NCBI RefSeq assembly: GCF_021462825.1
Contig: NZ_JAKEEB010000033.1
Location: 1 to 64,000, forward strand
DNA: 64,000 nt
Reading direction: 5' to 3'
From: Streptomyces glomeratus
GTDB taxonomy: Bacteria; Actinomycetota; Actinomycetes; Streptomycetales; Streptomycetaceae
In this document: in pieces, positions 1 through 7,903 of the stretch
Position numbering within the stretch: the stretch's first letter is position 1
Layout of the letters: each line of letters begins with the position of its first letter
The notes under the pieces: model-generated
Told to the model about the DNA's origin: nothing
The model's input: the letters and a program-made list of their open reading frames with translations, nothing else
Database searches by the model: none
Translations under genes and position numbers: made by a program

Positions 1-151
1 CCCCTCGACGCCGGCTGAGGCGCTCCGGAGGCGGAGCGCAGAAGGCGGCGCGGAGCCGCAGGGGCGCGACGGTGTCGAGGGGGTGAGCGCGCGGAGGCCC
101 GGAGGGTCGAGCACGGTCGCCCCCTCGACGCCGGCTGAGGCGCCCCGGAGG
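1..151. repeat. imperfect direct repeat inside the linker of the first gene
   Basis: Bases 1-31 and 121-151 are nearly identical, differing at one position. Both encode the peptide PSTPAEA followed by an Arg-rich stretch. The repeat is in frame with the nuclease-like gene and makes a low-complexity linker. Confidence 0.7.
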
Positions 152-676
152 TCCCAAGGCGGAACGGAGCCGGAGCGGAGCGACGGCACCCCCGGGCCCG
201 TGGTGCGCCACCGGATCCTGTTGGTCTGCCCCAAGGGCTTCTCCAATCTGCCTGCCGCCTCCCCCGTGGACATCCGCAAGCAGCGTGCGGTCACCCGGCG
301 CCAGCTGGCGCGCCTCACGCGAATCGAGGAGATCGCGGACGGCCTCCCCGAGGGCACGTGCTTCGCGCCCGACCTTCCCCGGGAGGAGCTGGCCGCCGCC
401 GTCGACTCGGTTCCCGCGACCTATGCGCCCGAGTGCCTGGCCGCCTGCGAAATGGCCTTCCACTGCCGCGCCCGTGCCCGCGACGAGGGCGCGGTGACGT
501 CCTACGGGCGCTCGCTGCGCGCCGAGCTGGGCGGCCTCGGGACGGTGGACGACGTCCTGGCCGCCGCCCACGGGACGGCCGGAGACCCGGACGACCCGGC
601 GGTGGCGGCCCTGCGCCGGGCGGCGCGCTTGCGTGCCGAGGCGCTCGCCACCCGGGAGGACGCCGCATGTCACTGA
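1..676 (+). CDS. C-terminal part of a RecB/Cas4-like Fe-S nuclease candidate (5' truncated)
   Basis: The reading frame is open from the window edge (codons start at base 2), so the true start lies upstream. The C-terminal 150 residues have a hydrophobic strand, a VDIRKQ...QLARL segment that could be the QxxxY helix of PD-(D/E)XK nucleases, and three cysteines in the pattern C-x3-C-x5-C (codons near 434-466). That resembles the C-terminal cysteines that bind the Fe-S cluster in AddB/Cas4-type nucleases, whose fourth cysteine and catalytic core would be off-window. Bases 1-190 encode a Pro/Ala/Arg-rich repetitive linker. The stop overlaps the next gene by 10 nt, so the two are coupled. The nuclease assignment is inference; the coupling is directly visible. 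Confidence 0.5.
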   Translation, partial: PSTPAEALRRRSAEGGAEPQGRDGVEGVSARRPGGSSTVAPSTPAEAPRRSQGGTEPERSDGTPGPVVRHRILLVCPKGFSNLPAASPVDIRKQRAVTRRQLARLTRIEEIADGLPEGTCFAPDLPREELAAAVDSVPATYAPECLAACEMAFHCRARARDEGAVTSYGRSLRAELGGLGTVDDVLAAAHGTAGDPDDPAVAALRRAARLRAEALATREDAACH

Positions 677-2325
677 TCGGCACCCTCGCCCGTCTGGAGG
701 CCGTGCGGTCCGGGCGTGCCCAGCCCGCCGCCACCGTCCGGCACCGGCATCTGTCCGAGCGCCCCCTCGTCCTCGTGCCGCTCACCACCGCCGGCGAGGC
801 CGGGGCGCCGCTCGGCGCACTCGTCGGCACCGACCGGGACACGCCCCGGCTGCTCGTCGTACCCCAGCCACGCGACCGCGACCTCAGGTTCGCGTTCCTC
901 GCCGCCCTCGCCGACATCGTCCTGCCCTACGTCGACGGGTACGCCGAAGCGGTCGAGGCCGCCGAGCGCACCGAGACCGATCCCGAGACCGGCAAACGGG
1001 TCAAGGTGGAGGTCGAGCTGTGCGCGGACGCCCCGCAGCTGATCGTGCCGAGCCGGGCCGGCATCGACTTCGTACGGCTCCTGGGGCGCTCCATGCGGTT
1101 CCGCCGCACCGCCGAGCAGGACCCCGAGGCCCCGTATCCGGCGCCCCCACGGGTGCCACTCCTCGGGCGCTGGCTCACCCACTTCGGGGAGCGCGCCCGG
1201 GTGCCCGGCTCCTCGCTGCTGCTCGCCGTCACCGAGGTGCTGGCGCGTCACTGGACGACCGGGCAGTCGAGCCTGGAGGACCAGCACCTGGGTGCGCTGC
1301 TCGCCTGGATCGACCCGCCGGAGGGCATCTCGGGCGCGGGAGCGGCGCTGCGGGCGGAACTGGCGCGGGACGCGGACGGCCAGTTGCTGTGCCCGCCGGC
1401 CGGACCCGCCACCGACCCGGCCTTCGACAACAAGCTGCTCGCCCCCGCCATCGAGCGCTACGACCGCGCGCGGGCCCGCCTCGCCGCCGCGGAGGACGGC
1501 GTCGAGGCGGACGACCGGTTCGGTGAACTCTCCGCCGCCGAAGGGCAGATCCGGGCGCTGGTGGAGAGCCGTATGCGTCCGACGTGGGATGCCGTGTGGC
1601 GCGGGCTCGATCTGCTGCGTGCGCTGCCGGAGGGAGCCCATGTCGCGGAACGGTGGACCCGCGACCGCTGGTCGTTCACCGGCCACCGGGACCGGGTGGC
1701 CGCCGGGGAGCCGCCCCAGCCGCGCCGCGACGACGCGGTCACCGCGGCGAACAAGCTCGCCACGCGCGAGCGTGAGCAGTCCCGGCTGGACGCCCAGGAG
1801 GCGCTCGACGACCCGCTCGTGATGGCCGGGCGGAGACTGGCCGGGGAGGCGTTCGCGGGCGAGGTCACGGATGTGGTGATGGCGTACAGCGAGGGCAAGC
1901 GTCCGAGCCCGCGCCCGCTGGTGACCGTACGGACCGAGGACCGGCCGCATCTCGGGGAGCGCGCGAAGGTGTACCGGTCGCTGGGCGGAAAGCCGCAGGC
2001 GGCCGAGTTCGTCGGATACGAGGGGTGGATCGGCGAGGGACCGGGCGGACACGGCGGGAACGGCGCGGGGCGCGACCCGGGCGGCGCGGGGGCCGATCTC
2101 GTGGTGCTGCGGATCGTCGACAAGATGGGCCGCGGCAGGGAGCCGGAGGCCGGATCGGTGCCGGAGAAGGGCGACCGCGTCTGCTTCACGCTGTTCGAGC
2201 ACGAGCAGCGCGGCGGGGCGAAGCTGCCCGAGCCGGAGGAGACACCCTGGACCCATGGCGGGCCGCCGGGCGAGGCCGATGCGCCGCCCCAGCCGGACCC
2301 GGTGACCGAGGAGGACGTGCTGTGA
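667..2325 (+). CDS. Conserved protein of unknown function, middle gene of the nuclease/helicase trio
   Basis: A 552-residue protein with no motif I can name with confidence. It starts at an ATG inside the last codons of the upstream gene and its stop overlaps the GTG of the helicase gene (GTGA), so all three genes are very likely one operon. It is soluble (no signal peptide or membrane helix), rich in charged residues, has an Arg/Glu-rich helical middle (about residues 260-420) and ends in an acidic proline-rich tail. A Gly-rich insertion sits near residues 455-475. The tight coupling suggests a structural or DNA-binding partner of the helicase. Confidence 0.75.
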   Translation: MSLIGTLARLEAVRSGRAQPAATVRHRHLSERPLVLVPLTTAGEAGAPLGALVGTDRDTPRLLVVPQPRDRDLRFAFLAALADIVLPYVDGYAEAVEAAERTETDPETGKRVKVEVELCADAPQLIVPSRAGIDFVRLLGRSMRFRRTAEQDPEAPYPAPPRVPLLGRWLTHFGERARVPGSSLLLAVTEVLARHWTTGQSSLEDQHLGALLAWIDPPEGISGAGAALRAELARDADGQLLCPPAGPATDPAFDNKLLAPAIERYDRARARLAAAEDGVEADDRFGELSAAEGQIRALVESRMRPTWDAVWRGLDLLRALPEGAHVAERWTRDRWSFTGHRDRVAAGEPPQPRRDDAVTAANKLATREREQSRLDAQEALDDPLVMAGRRLAGEAFAGEVTDVVMAYSEGKRPSPRPLVTVRTEDRPHLGERAKVYRSLGGKPQAAEFVGYEGWIGEGPGGHGGNGAGRDPGGAGADLVVLRIVDKMGRGREPEAGSVPEKGDRVCFTLFEHEQRGGAKLPEPEETPWTHGGPPGEADAPPQPDPVTEEDVL

Positions 2326-3674
2326 CCGTGTTCGCCCGGCCGGGCAGTGCCTTCGATCCCGGGGCCGCGGCCGCACGGGCCACCGAGGCGATCCTGAACG
2401 ACACGCTGCACCGCGCACACCGGGGCGTCGTCGTCGACTCGCCGCCGGGCGCCGGGAAGTCGACGCTCGTCGTCCGGGCCGCACTCGAACTCGCGTCCGC
2501 CGGGCGCCCGCTGATGGTCATCGCGCAGACCAACGCACAGGTGGACGACCTGGTGCTGCGGCTGGCGGAGAAGGAGCCCGGCCTCCCGGTCGGCCGGCTG
2601 CACAGCAGCGATCCCGACCCCTACGACAAGGCCCTCGACGACCTGCCGAACGTCCGCAAGTCGGCGAAGGCGAAAGATCTGGCCGGCCTGGACGTCGTCA
2701 TCTCGACCGCCGCCAAGTGGGCGCACGTCAAGGACGTCGAACCATGGCGGCACGCGATCGTCGACGAGGCGTACCAGATGCGCTCGGACGCGCTGCTGGC
2801 GGTGGCGGGCCTGTTCGAACGGGCGCTGTTCGTCGGTGATCCGGGCCAGCTGGACCCGTTCGCGATCGTCGGCGCGGAGCAGTGGGCCGGCCTGTCGTAC
2901 GACCCGTCGGCGTCGGCCGTGACCACACTTCTGGCTCACAATCCCGAGTTGCCGCAGCACCGGCTGCCGGTGTCATGGCGGTTGCCGGCGTCGGCGGCGC
3001 CGCTGGTGTCGGACGCGTTCTATCCGTACACGCCGTTCCGCAGTGGCACCGGGCACGGGGATCGAAGGCTGTCTTTCGGCGTGCCCTCGGACGGCTCGGG
3101 TCCCGACCGGGTGATCGACGAGGCGGCGGAGACGGGCTGGGGACTGCTCGAGCTGCCCGCTCGGCACACCCCGCGCACGGACCCGGAGGCGGTGCGGGCG
3201 GTAGCGGCGGTCGTACGGCGGCTGCTGGACCGGGGCGGGGCGGCGGTCTCCGAGCGCGCCGCGGATCCGGTGCCGCTGACCGCGGACCGGATCGCGGTCG
3301 GCACGGCGCACCGCGACCAGGCCGCGGCGGTGCGCTCCGCGCTGGCGGACCTCGGGGTGACGGATGTGACGGTGGACACGGCGAACCGGCTGCAGGGCCG
3401 GGAGTTCGATGTGACGGTGGTGCTGCATCCGCTGTCGGGGCGCCCCGACGCGACGGCGTTCCACCTCGAGACCGGGCGGCTGTGCGTGCTGGCCTCTCGG
3501 CACCGGCACGCGTGCATCGTGGTGTGCCGGGCGGGAGTGACGGAACTGCTGGACGACCACCCCTCGACGGAGCCGGTGCAGTTGGGGGTGACGGTGAGGT
3601 TCCCGGACGGCTGGGAGGCGAACCACGCGGTGCTTGCACATCTGTCCGAGCACCGGGTGACGTGGCGGCCCTGA
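2322..3674 (+). CDS. SF1 (UPF1/RecD-like) DNA/RNA helicase
   Basis: A 450-residue superfamily 1 helicase. Motif I (Walker A, PPGAGKST) is at residues 41-48, motif Ia near QTNAQVDDL (69-77), motif II as DEAY (148-151), motif III as GDPGQLDPF (172-180), then SWRLP (motif IV region), RLQGREFDVTVV (motif V region) and SRHRHACIVV (motif VI region). It would couple ATP hydrolysis to translocation on nucleic acid. GTG start, overlapping the previous stop by 4 nt. With the nuclease-like first gene it could form a helicase-nuclease for repair or phage defence. Its last 16 codons are copied at 7291-7340, which marks this 3' end as an integration target. Confidence 0.85.
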   Translation: MTVFARPGSAFDPGAAAARATEAILNDTLHRAHRGVVVDSPPGAGKSTLVVRAALELASAGRPLMVIAQTNAQVDDLVLRLAEKEPGLPVGRLHSSDPDPYDKALDDLPNVRKSAKAKDLAGLDVVISTAAKWAHVKDVEPWRHAIVDEAYQMRSDALLAVAGLFERALFVGDPGQLDPFAIVGAEQWAGLSYDPSASAVTTLLAHNPELPQHRLPVSWRLPASAAPLVSDAFYPYTPFRSGTGHGDRRLSFGVPSDGSGPDRVIDEAAETGWGLLELPARHTPRTDPEAVRAVAAVVRRLLDRGGAAVSERAADPVPLTADRIAVGTAHRDQAAAVRSALADLGVTDVTVDTANRLQGREFDVTVVLHPLSGRPDATAFHLETGRLCVLASRHRHACIVVCRAGVTELLDDHPSTEPVQLGVTVRFPDGWEANHAVLAHLSEHRVTWRP

Positions 3675-3675
3675 C
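3625..3675. repeat. Left copy of a 50-bp imperfect direct repeat (candidate attL)
   Basis: This segment is the 3' end of the helicase gene. It reappears at 7291-7340 with one indel and a few substitutions; the last stretch, ending CGGGTGACGTGGCGGCCCTG, is identical in both. Placement at a gene 3' end, with the gene left intact, is the usual geometry of site-specific integration. Confidence 0.65.
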
Positions 3676-3874
3676 GCTCTACGCAACGTTGGGCTTGCCG
3701 TGGCCGGCCATGCACAAGGCGTGTGACCGGGCGCCGTCTCCCCTGCTCAAGGCGTGTCGGCGGGTGACTCACACCCACGGGTCTATGCGACTTCGTGACT
3801 AGCCGAGGGGTCACCCTTGCCCGTCGGGTATCACGGTTCGTAGCTTGCTGACCACACAGACCGGAGGGGTCTCA

Positions 3875-4093
3875 GTGGACGAACTGCGGATGATTGCCGG
3901 CGGGCCGTGCAGGAGCGGCGGCGACGACAAGTGCGGGAACGGCGACTGCCCGACCGTGTACGCCACTCCCGAGCCGGACATGTTGGCCATCCAGGGCTAC
4001 GACGTGGCCCACCCGACGCCGGAAGGTGAGTCGGTCGTACTGATCCCGGAAAACATCCTCAAGGAGGCTGCGCGTGCCCGTGGATGGCTCTAG
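3875..4093 (+). CDS. Small hypothetical protein, partner of the DUF6879/XRE genes
   Basis: A 72-residue protein. I place the start at the GTG preceded by GGAGGGG five bases upstream; an upstream in-frame start at 3845 lacks that site. Three cysteines (PCRSG, DKCGNGDC) sit near the N-terminus, followed by PTVYATPEPDMLAIQGY and ending with helix-forming EAARARGWL. Similar short proteins sit next to XRE/DUF6879 genes in many streptomycetes. Its 3' end overlaps the next gene by 20 nt. Function unknown. Confidence 0.7.
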   Translation: MDELRMIAGGPCRSGGDDKCGNGDCPTVYATPEPDMLAIQGYDVAHPTPEGESVVLIPENILKEAARARGWL

Positions 4094-4610
4094 CCCCGTG
4101 CTGCTGGACGGCGACGAGTGGAAAGCGTACTTCCGCGACTTCAAGCGCTCCGCGTTCCGGCTGGAAGTCCACCAGACCTACACCATGCCCGCAGAGGCTG
4201 AGACGGTCCGTGACTTCCTCGCCGGTGCTTCGATGCCCGATGGCTTCAATGCGCCATGGCACCAGACGATTCGCGGCCATGCGGCAGCCGGTCGGACGAT
4301 GACCCGCGCCAAGGTCGTGCGCCGACCGCTCACGCCGTACAGCCGCTATCTGTTCGAGTGGTGCATCCCCGGAAACGTCGCCGCCGGGGAGAACTACCAA
4401 ATAGTTGATTTGACCGAGCGACCGAACCCCGGACTGCCTGAGCAGGATTTCTGGCTGTTCGATGAATCGACCGTGGTGCATCTCAACTACCGTCCCGACG
4501 GAACGCAGATCAATCGGGAACTGATCCAGAACCCGGACATCGACAAGTATCTCGCGTGGCGGGATCTCGCGCTAGAAAGTGCCGTACCGTTCAGTGCCTA
4601 TCGAACCTGA
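4074..4610 (+). CDS. DUF6879 family protein
   Basis: A 178-residue soluble protein matching my memory of DUF6879: an N-terminal DEWKAYFRDFKRSAFRLE helix, RPLTPYSRYLFEW in the middle, and FWLFDESTVVHLNY then RDLALESAVPFSAY at the end. The GTG start has AAGGAGG at 4061-4067. It overlaps the small gene upstream by 20 nt and the regulator downstream by about 30 nt, so the three form one translational unit. Such proteins accompany DUF5753 regulators in actinomycetes; the biochemical role is not known. Confidence 0.7.
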   Translation: MPVDGSSPVLLDGDEWKAYFRDFKRSAFRLEVHQTYTMPAEAETVRDFLAGASMPDGFNAPWHQTIRGHAAAGRTMTRAKVVRRPLTPYSRYLFEWCIPGNVAAGENYQIVDLTERPNPGLPEQDFWLFDESTVVHLNYRPDGTQINRELIQNPDIDKYLAWRDLALESAVPFSAYRT

Positions 4611-5451
4611 GACACAAGCACGGGAACGGAAGGATTTGGCGGAGGCCCTTCGGGGTCTCCGTCGTGCTTCCGGTCTCAGCGGCGAACGCCTGGCGCTGCG
4701 CTGCAACATGAGCCAAACGAAGATCAGTCGCATTGAAACCGGCCGCGCTCTCCCGACGGTCATCGACGTTGAGCGCATCCTCAAAGCGCTCGCAGTGCCT
4801 GACGAGGTGGCTGACGAACTTCTTCGACTGGCACGCCGAGCCAACGTCGACTATGCATCCTGGCGCGCTTATGCGCGCGTTGGTCTGTATCACAAGCAGG
4901 CCGAGCTACGAGCCCTTGAGTCTTCCTCCCGGGTGATGCGGCACTTCCTCCCCGCCATCCCCACCGGTCTGCTGCACGTGCGTGAGTACGCCGTCGAGAC
5001 ACTTTCCCCCACGGTGGCCAGTGACCCGGCCAGGGACGTTACACGGGCCGTGCAGGCTCGCATGGACCGTCAGGCCATCCTGGACGACACATCGCGCTCG
5101 TTTCGGTTCCTCATGACAGAACAAGCCGTCAAGTGGCAACGGGCGAGTATCAAGGCCATGGCGGCTCAGTGCTCACACATGGCCGAGGTCAACAGGAAAC
5201 CCAACGTCGAGATCGGGATATTTCCGCAGGGGGTGCAAGTTCCCGGTACCCCCATGAACATCTTCGTGGTCTACGACGACCGCCTGGTGACCGTCGAACT
5301 ATTCTCCGGTGAAGTCGTATTGCGCGACCCTCGGGACATAACCCAGCACCTTGGCTTGTTCGAACTCTTCTGGTCGCACGCACTGACCGGTGACGACGCT
5401 TCTTCCTTCCTGGAACAGACAGCCGGCCACTTTATGCGTCAACGTAACTAG
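4579..5451 (+). CDS. XRE-family regulator with DUF5753 domain
   Basis: A 290-residue protein. Residues 14-75 form a helix-turn-helix (LRRASGLSGERLALRCNMSQ then KISRIETGRALP), and the rest is a DUF5753 sensor domain with LPAIPTGLLHVREYA and a C-terminal DPRDITQHLGLFELFW segment. A GTG at 4594 is an alternative start. This is the regulator half of WhiJ/AbaA-like pairs, in which an XRE protein works with a small DUF397 protein; a DUF397-like gene lies 600 bp downstream. It probably binds DNA near its own operon and may integrate a developmental signal. Confidence 0.85.
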   Translation: MPYRSVPIEPETQARERKDLAEALRGLRRASGLSGERLALRCNMSQTKISRIETGRALPTVIDVERILKALAVPDEVADELLRLARRANVDYASWRAYARVGLYHKQAELRALESSSRVMRHFLPAIPTGLLHVREYAVETLSPTVASDPARDVTRAVQARMDRQAILDDTSRSFRFLMTEQAVKWQRASIKAMAAQCSHMAEVNRKPNVEIGIFPQGVQVPGTPMNIFVVYDDRLVTVELFSGEVVLRDPRDITQHLGLFELFWSHALTGDDASSFLEQTAGHFMRQRN

Positions 5452-5489
5452 CGCTCCACACAGGCCCATTGAAGGGCAATGATGGCGTT

Positions 5490-5702
5490 ATGGAGAGTAA
5501 ACCGAAAAACTCGGAGCGCAGGGGCATTACTGCTGAATGGTCATGCCTGACCGAGTTGCCGCGCGAGCCGTCTGCCGTTCCCGGGTGCCCGACTTGCCTT
5601 TCCCATTCGGTCGCCAGGGAGAACGCCCGTTCCACAGGTGACTACAGCGCAGTGTCCGACAGCAACGTCAGGCTGCGCGAGCACCAGGCGGAGGCGCACT
5701 GA
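5490..5702 (+). CDS. Small cysteine-containing hypothetical protein
   Basis: A 70-residue protein with WSCLTELP, then PGCPTCLS and a tail AVSDSNVRLREHQAEAH. The spaced cysteines and C-terminal histidines could bind a metal, as in a zinc-ribbon-like fold. Similar short proteins are widespread in Streptomyces islands. The stop overlaps the next ATG (TGATG). No function is known to me. Confidence 0.6.
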   Translation: MESKPKNSERRGITAEWSCLTELPREPSAVPGCPTCLSHSVARENARSTGDYSAVSDSNVRLREHQAEAH

Positions 5703-5956
5703 TGGAAATGCAGACGTGGCGAGACAGCCGCAGCCGGGCGGACAACGCCACCAACCCACTCCGCGAAGCACTGGCCGCTCTCGGCCTTCCTGAACGTGTG
5801 CGGCGGCACCTCCAGCCGATGCTCACCCATCAGGGCGCGCCGTTCGTGCATGTGAGGATGCTCTCTGCCGAGCACGTCGAGCGGATAGCGGAAGCGCTGC
5901 GCATCGCGGCTGAGGCTCCGAGCCTGGCAGCCGCGTCCAGCGGAACCCGGTCGTAG
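5702..5956 (+). CDS. Small hypothetical protein
   Basis: An 84-residue protein beginning at the ATG that overlaps the preceding stop. It is helical (NPLREALAALGLPERVRRHL, then SAEHVERIAEALRIAAEA) with no recognised domain. The tight coupling to the cysteine-containing gene suggests the two act together or are co-regulated. Confidence 0.6.
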   Translation: MEMQTWRDSRSRADNATNPLREALAALGLPERVRRHLQPMLTHQGAPFVHVRMLSAEHVERIAEALRIAAEAPSLAAASSGTRS

Positions 5957-6060
5957 TTCCCGGCGTATCTCGCGCCTGCCTCTCCCCCTTGAAACTCCCG
6001 TCTGACATGGGCGGCGGCGGTCAGCCATGGCCGCGATCAGTTGAGCAGGAAGGTGCAGTG

Positions 6061-6285
6061 ATGCTGAACGGAACCGACCTGTACGCACTCGACATCGACG
6101 GGGCCTCGTTCGTGAAGGCGTGCGGTGGCCCCTGCACCGAAGGGTGCGTGACCCTGGCCCGCATCGGCGACGACGCGTGGGCCCTCGGTGACAGCAAGCG
6201 GCCGGACGCACAGCCGCTGCGGTTCACCACGGAGGAGCTGGACGCGGCCGGGATCGACCTGGCGCGCTTCGGCCTGAACGTCTGA
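6061..6285 (+). CDS. DUF397-like small protein
   Basis: A 74-residue protein with a variant DUF397 layout: LYALDIDGASFVKACGG, two nearby cysteines, CVTLARIGDDAWALGDSK, and a C-terminal LRFTTEELDAAGIDL. I chose the ATG at 6061 with GGAAGG about nine bases upstream rather than an earlier in-frame codon. DUF397 proteins (for example the BldB/WhiJ-partner type) act with XRE-DUF5753 regulators such as the one at 4579. A long GC hairpin follows. Confidence 0.65.
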   Translation: MLNGTDLYALDIDGASFVKACGGPCTEGCVTLARIGDDAWALGDSKRPDAQPLRFTTEELDAAGIDLARFGLNV

Positions 6286-6300
6286 TCCTCCCCCCTCCCC

Positions 6301-6343
6301 AGCCGGGCCGGGTCCATCCCCCGTCCCTGGGTCCGGCCCGGCT
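6301..6343 (+). terminator. Perfect 11-bp inverted repeat downstream of the DUF397 gene
   Basis: AGCCGGGCCGG at 6301-6311 pairs with CCGGCCCGGCT at 6333-6343 around a 21-nt loop. There is no T-run, so it is either an actinomycete-style terminator or an mRNA processing hairpin. Confidence 0.5.
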
Positions 6344-6368
6344 GGCACCCGTCGAACGGGAACGACTC

Positions 6369-6854
6369 GTGCACCATCACGGCTATCTATGGACCGGCCC
6401 GAAAGAGCGCTTCGACCAGGAAGCGCTACGACGGCCCCCACACCCCGAGCCCCCACCGGCTCCAGTGTCCGATGAGGACGTGAAGGCAGAGCAGTTGCTC
6501 AAGCGCTATCGGGAAGTGGTGGCGGAGTTTCCGACATCTGACCTACCGCCCATCGAAACGGCGTACTGGCTGATCAAGCCGCGTTCCTTGGTTCGTGGCA
6601 CATGGGGTGAGGCGAAGGAGGCCGCGTCATGGCTCGGTGAGCGGCTGGCCGAGTACGCGCCTCGGTTCGCGTCAGAGAGGGACGGTGACACTACGCGGCT
6701 GGCTCGGCTGGTGAACGCTGCTGCCGAACAACTGCACTCAGGTGCTGATGTGTCGTACGGCTTCTACCTGGAACGTCCGTCGTATCTGTCCCTGGCAGTG
6801 GTGACCTGTTCCCCGAATCGGGCGAACGCTGAACTGCCCTGCCCAGTCACCTAG
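6369..6854 (+). CDS. Hypothetical protein of the island
   Basis: A 161-residue soluble protein from a GTG start, with a His-rich N-terminus (MHHHGYLWTGPKERFD), a proline-rich linker (residues 22-32) and a helical remainder. There is no catalytic motif I recognise. The codons are less GC-biased than those of flanking chromosomal genes, which fits acquisition by transfer. A hairpin terminator follows within 20 nt. Confidence 0.6.
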   Translation: MHHHGYLWTGPKERFDQEALRRPPHPEPPPAPVSDEDVKAEQLLKRYREVVAEFPTSDLPPIETAYWLIKPRSLVRGTWGEAKEAASWLGERLAEYAPRFASERDGDTTRLARLVNAAAEQLHSGADVSYGFYLERPSYLSLAVVTCSPNRANAELPCPVT

Positions 6855-6872
6855 CCGAAGCAACAAAGAAGC

Positions 6873-6891
6873 CCCGGCCACAAAGGCCGGG
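6873..6891 (+). terminator. Short strong hairpin terminator
   Basis: CCCGGCC at 6873-6879 pairs with GGCCGGG at 6885-6891 around the loop ACAAA, followed by a T/C-rich stretch. It closes the island's plus-strand gene set. Confidence 0.65.
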
Positions 6892-6905
6892 TCTCGTTCG
6901 GTTGA

Positions 6906-7264
6906 TCAGAGCAGTTCCCTGACCTCGGCGGCCGTCGCGCCCACGTACGGAGTACCTGAGGCGGCGGACGGCATCCACCGTCTCCGGGCACTCGGGCGCT
7001 GCCGGGCCGGCCGCAACCCGCGGGCGTATCGGCGCACGATCCGCCACGGCGGCGGGGCGTCCTCCGCAAGCGTGATCACACGCGGCCGGACCGTCGCCCC
7101 GCCGTAGGCATCGGACAGGTCCCGCCCCGCCTCACCCTGCGGAGTGCTTCCGTCCACACCTCTTCGACCACGAGGGCGCGCACGTCCCGGCTCCGCCCTG
7201 CTGCGCCGGGGGAGGAGCCGTCCTCGGTGTCACGGCTGATACGCCGCACGTCCGGGACCCGCAT
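6906..7264 (-). pseudogene. Frameshifted antisense remnant beside the right repeat
   Basis: On the minus strand, two overlapping frames look like pieces of one protein: 7264 downward (MRVPDVRRIS...VVEEVWTEALRR) and then, in another frame, 7157-6906 (RPRVITLAEDAPPPWRIVRR). No single intact frame joins them. I do not recognise the family. The ends and the position next to the right repeat suggest a decayed gene left by the island or by the chromosomal locus it interrupted. Confidence 0.3.
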
Positions 7265-7290
7265 GTCTCCCCAGGGCCGGGAGGCCGATC

Positions 7291-7340
7291 ACGCGGTGCT
7301 GTACATCTGTCCGAGCAACGGGTGACGTGGCGGCCCTGAC
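7291..7340. repeat. Right copy of the helicase 3'-end repeat (candidate attR)
   Basis: This copies codons for the helicase tail (AVL..LSE.RVTWRP and stop) but has lost one base near 7301, so it is not translatable in that frame. Weaker similarity extends about 15 bp further upstream. See 3625-3675 for the intact copy. Confidence 0.65.
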
Positions 7341-7537
7341 CGGTCGGGCGACGGCGGCCCGGTGACCAGGGGGGAACATCGCCCGGCCCGGCGGCCTTGA
7401 GACATGGGAAGCGGTGCGGCGCGCGGGGCGCGAGCGGGCGCGTCCCGCTCGTTCCCGCGCCCTTGCGCCGCCGCGAGACAATGGACGGTGGCCCACCCGA
7501 AGGGGGCGCCATCCGAACCGTATGAGGAGGAGAAGAC

Positions 7538-7903
7538 ATGGCGGAGCCCACGCCGCGTCGGAACGAGCCGCGGCTACGCCCCGCGCCCCTGCTCTTCGAG
7601 CCCGCGGAGGCGGCCTCCGACCCTGAGCACTTCTTCGACCTGGAGTCGATCGACGACCCGCGGGCGCTGCTCGCGCGGGCGACCGAGCTGACGCAGGCGT
7701 TCCGCGCGGCCACGGACCGTGCCGTGGAGTACCAGGCGATCGCCGCCGCCCAGCTCGCCGATCCGCGCCGCTTCGACCGGCTGACACCGGCGGCGATCGC
7801 CGAGCAGGCGGAGTGGACCGAGGACTACGCGAAGAAGATGGTGGAGTTCGGACAGGACCTGCTGCGGGGCAAGGAGACGAGCGGGCCGGAGAGCCTGGGC
7901 TGA
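7538..7903 (+). CDS. Conserved hypothetical protein of Streptomyces
   Basis: A 121-residue acidic protein with a strong ribosome binding site (AGGAGGAG at 7525-7532). The N-terminal 40 residues are extended (RPAPLLFEPAEAASDPEHFFDLES); the rest is predicted helical (DPRALLARATELTQAF, TAAAIAEQAEWTEDYAKKM-like). I recognise it as a conserved streptomycete hypothetical without a known role. It is a stand-alone gene to the right of the island's end. Confidence 0.7.
   Translation: MAEPTPRRNEPRLRPAPLLFEPAEAASDPEHFFDLESIDDPRALLARATELTQAFRAATDRAVEYQAIAAAQLADPRRFDRLTPAAIAEQAEWTEDYAKKMVEFGQDLLRGKETSGPESLG

Larger units (their letters stand above)
3676..7340. mobile_element. Small genomic island bounded by helicase 3'-end repeats; no integrase seen
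   Basis: About 3.7 kb lies between the two copies of the helicase 3' end. The content differs from its surroundings: very small overlapping genes, an XRE-DUF5753 regulator, a DUF397 protein, locally AT-richer codons, and degraded antisense coding sequence at the right end. These families are common on actinomycete integrative elements but also occur in chromosomal loci. I found no recombinase, excisionase or replication gene, so this is probably a remnant or a non-autonomous element. Confidence 0.5.

Noticed and set aside
3676..7340. A full integrative conjugative element
   Set aside because: No integrase, excisionase, replication or transfer gene is present between the repeats.
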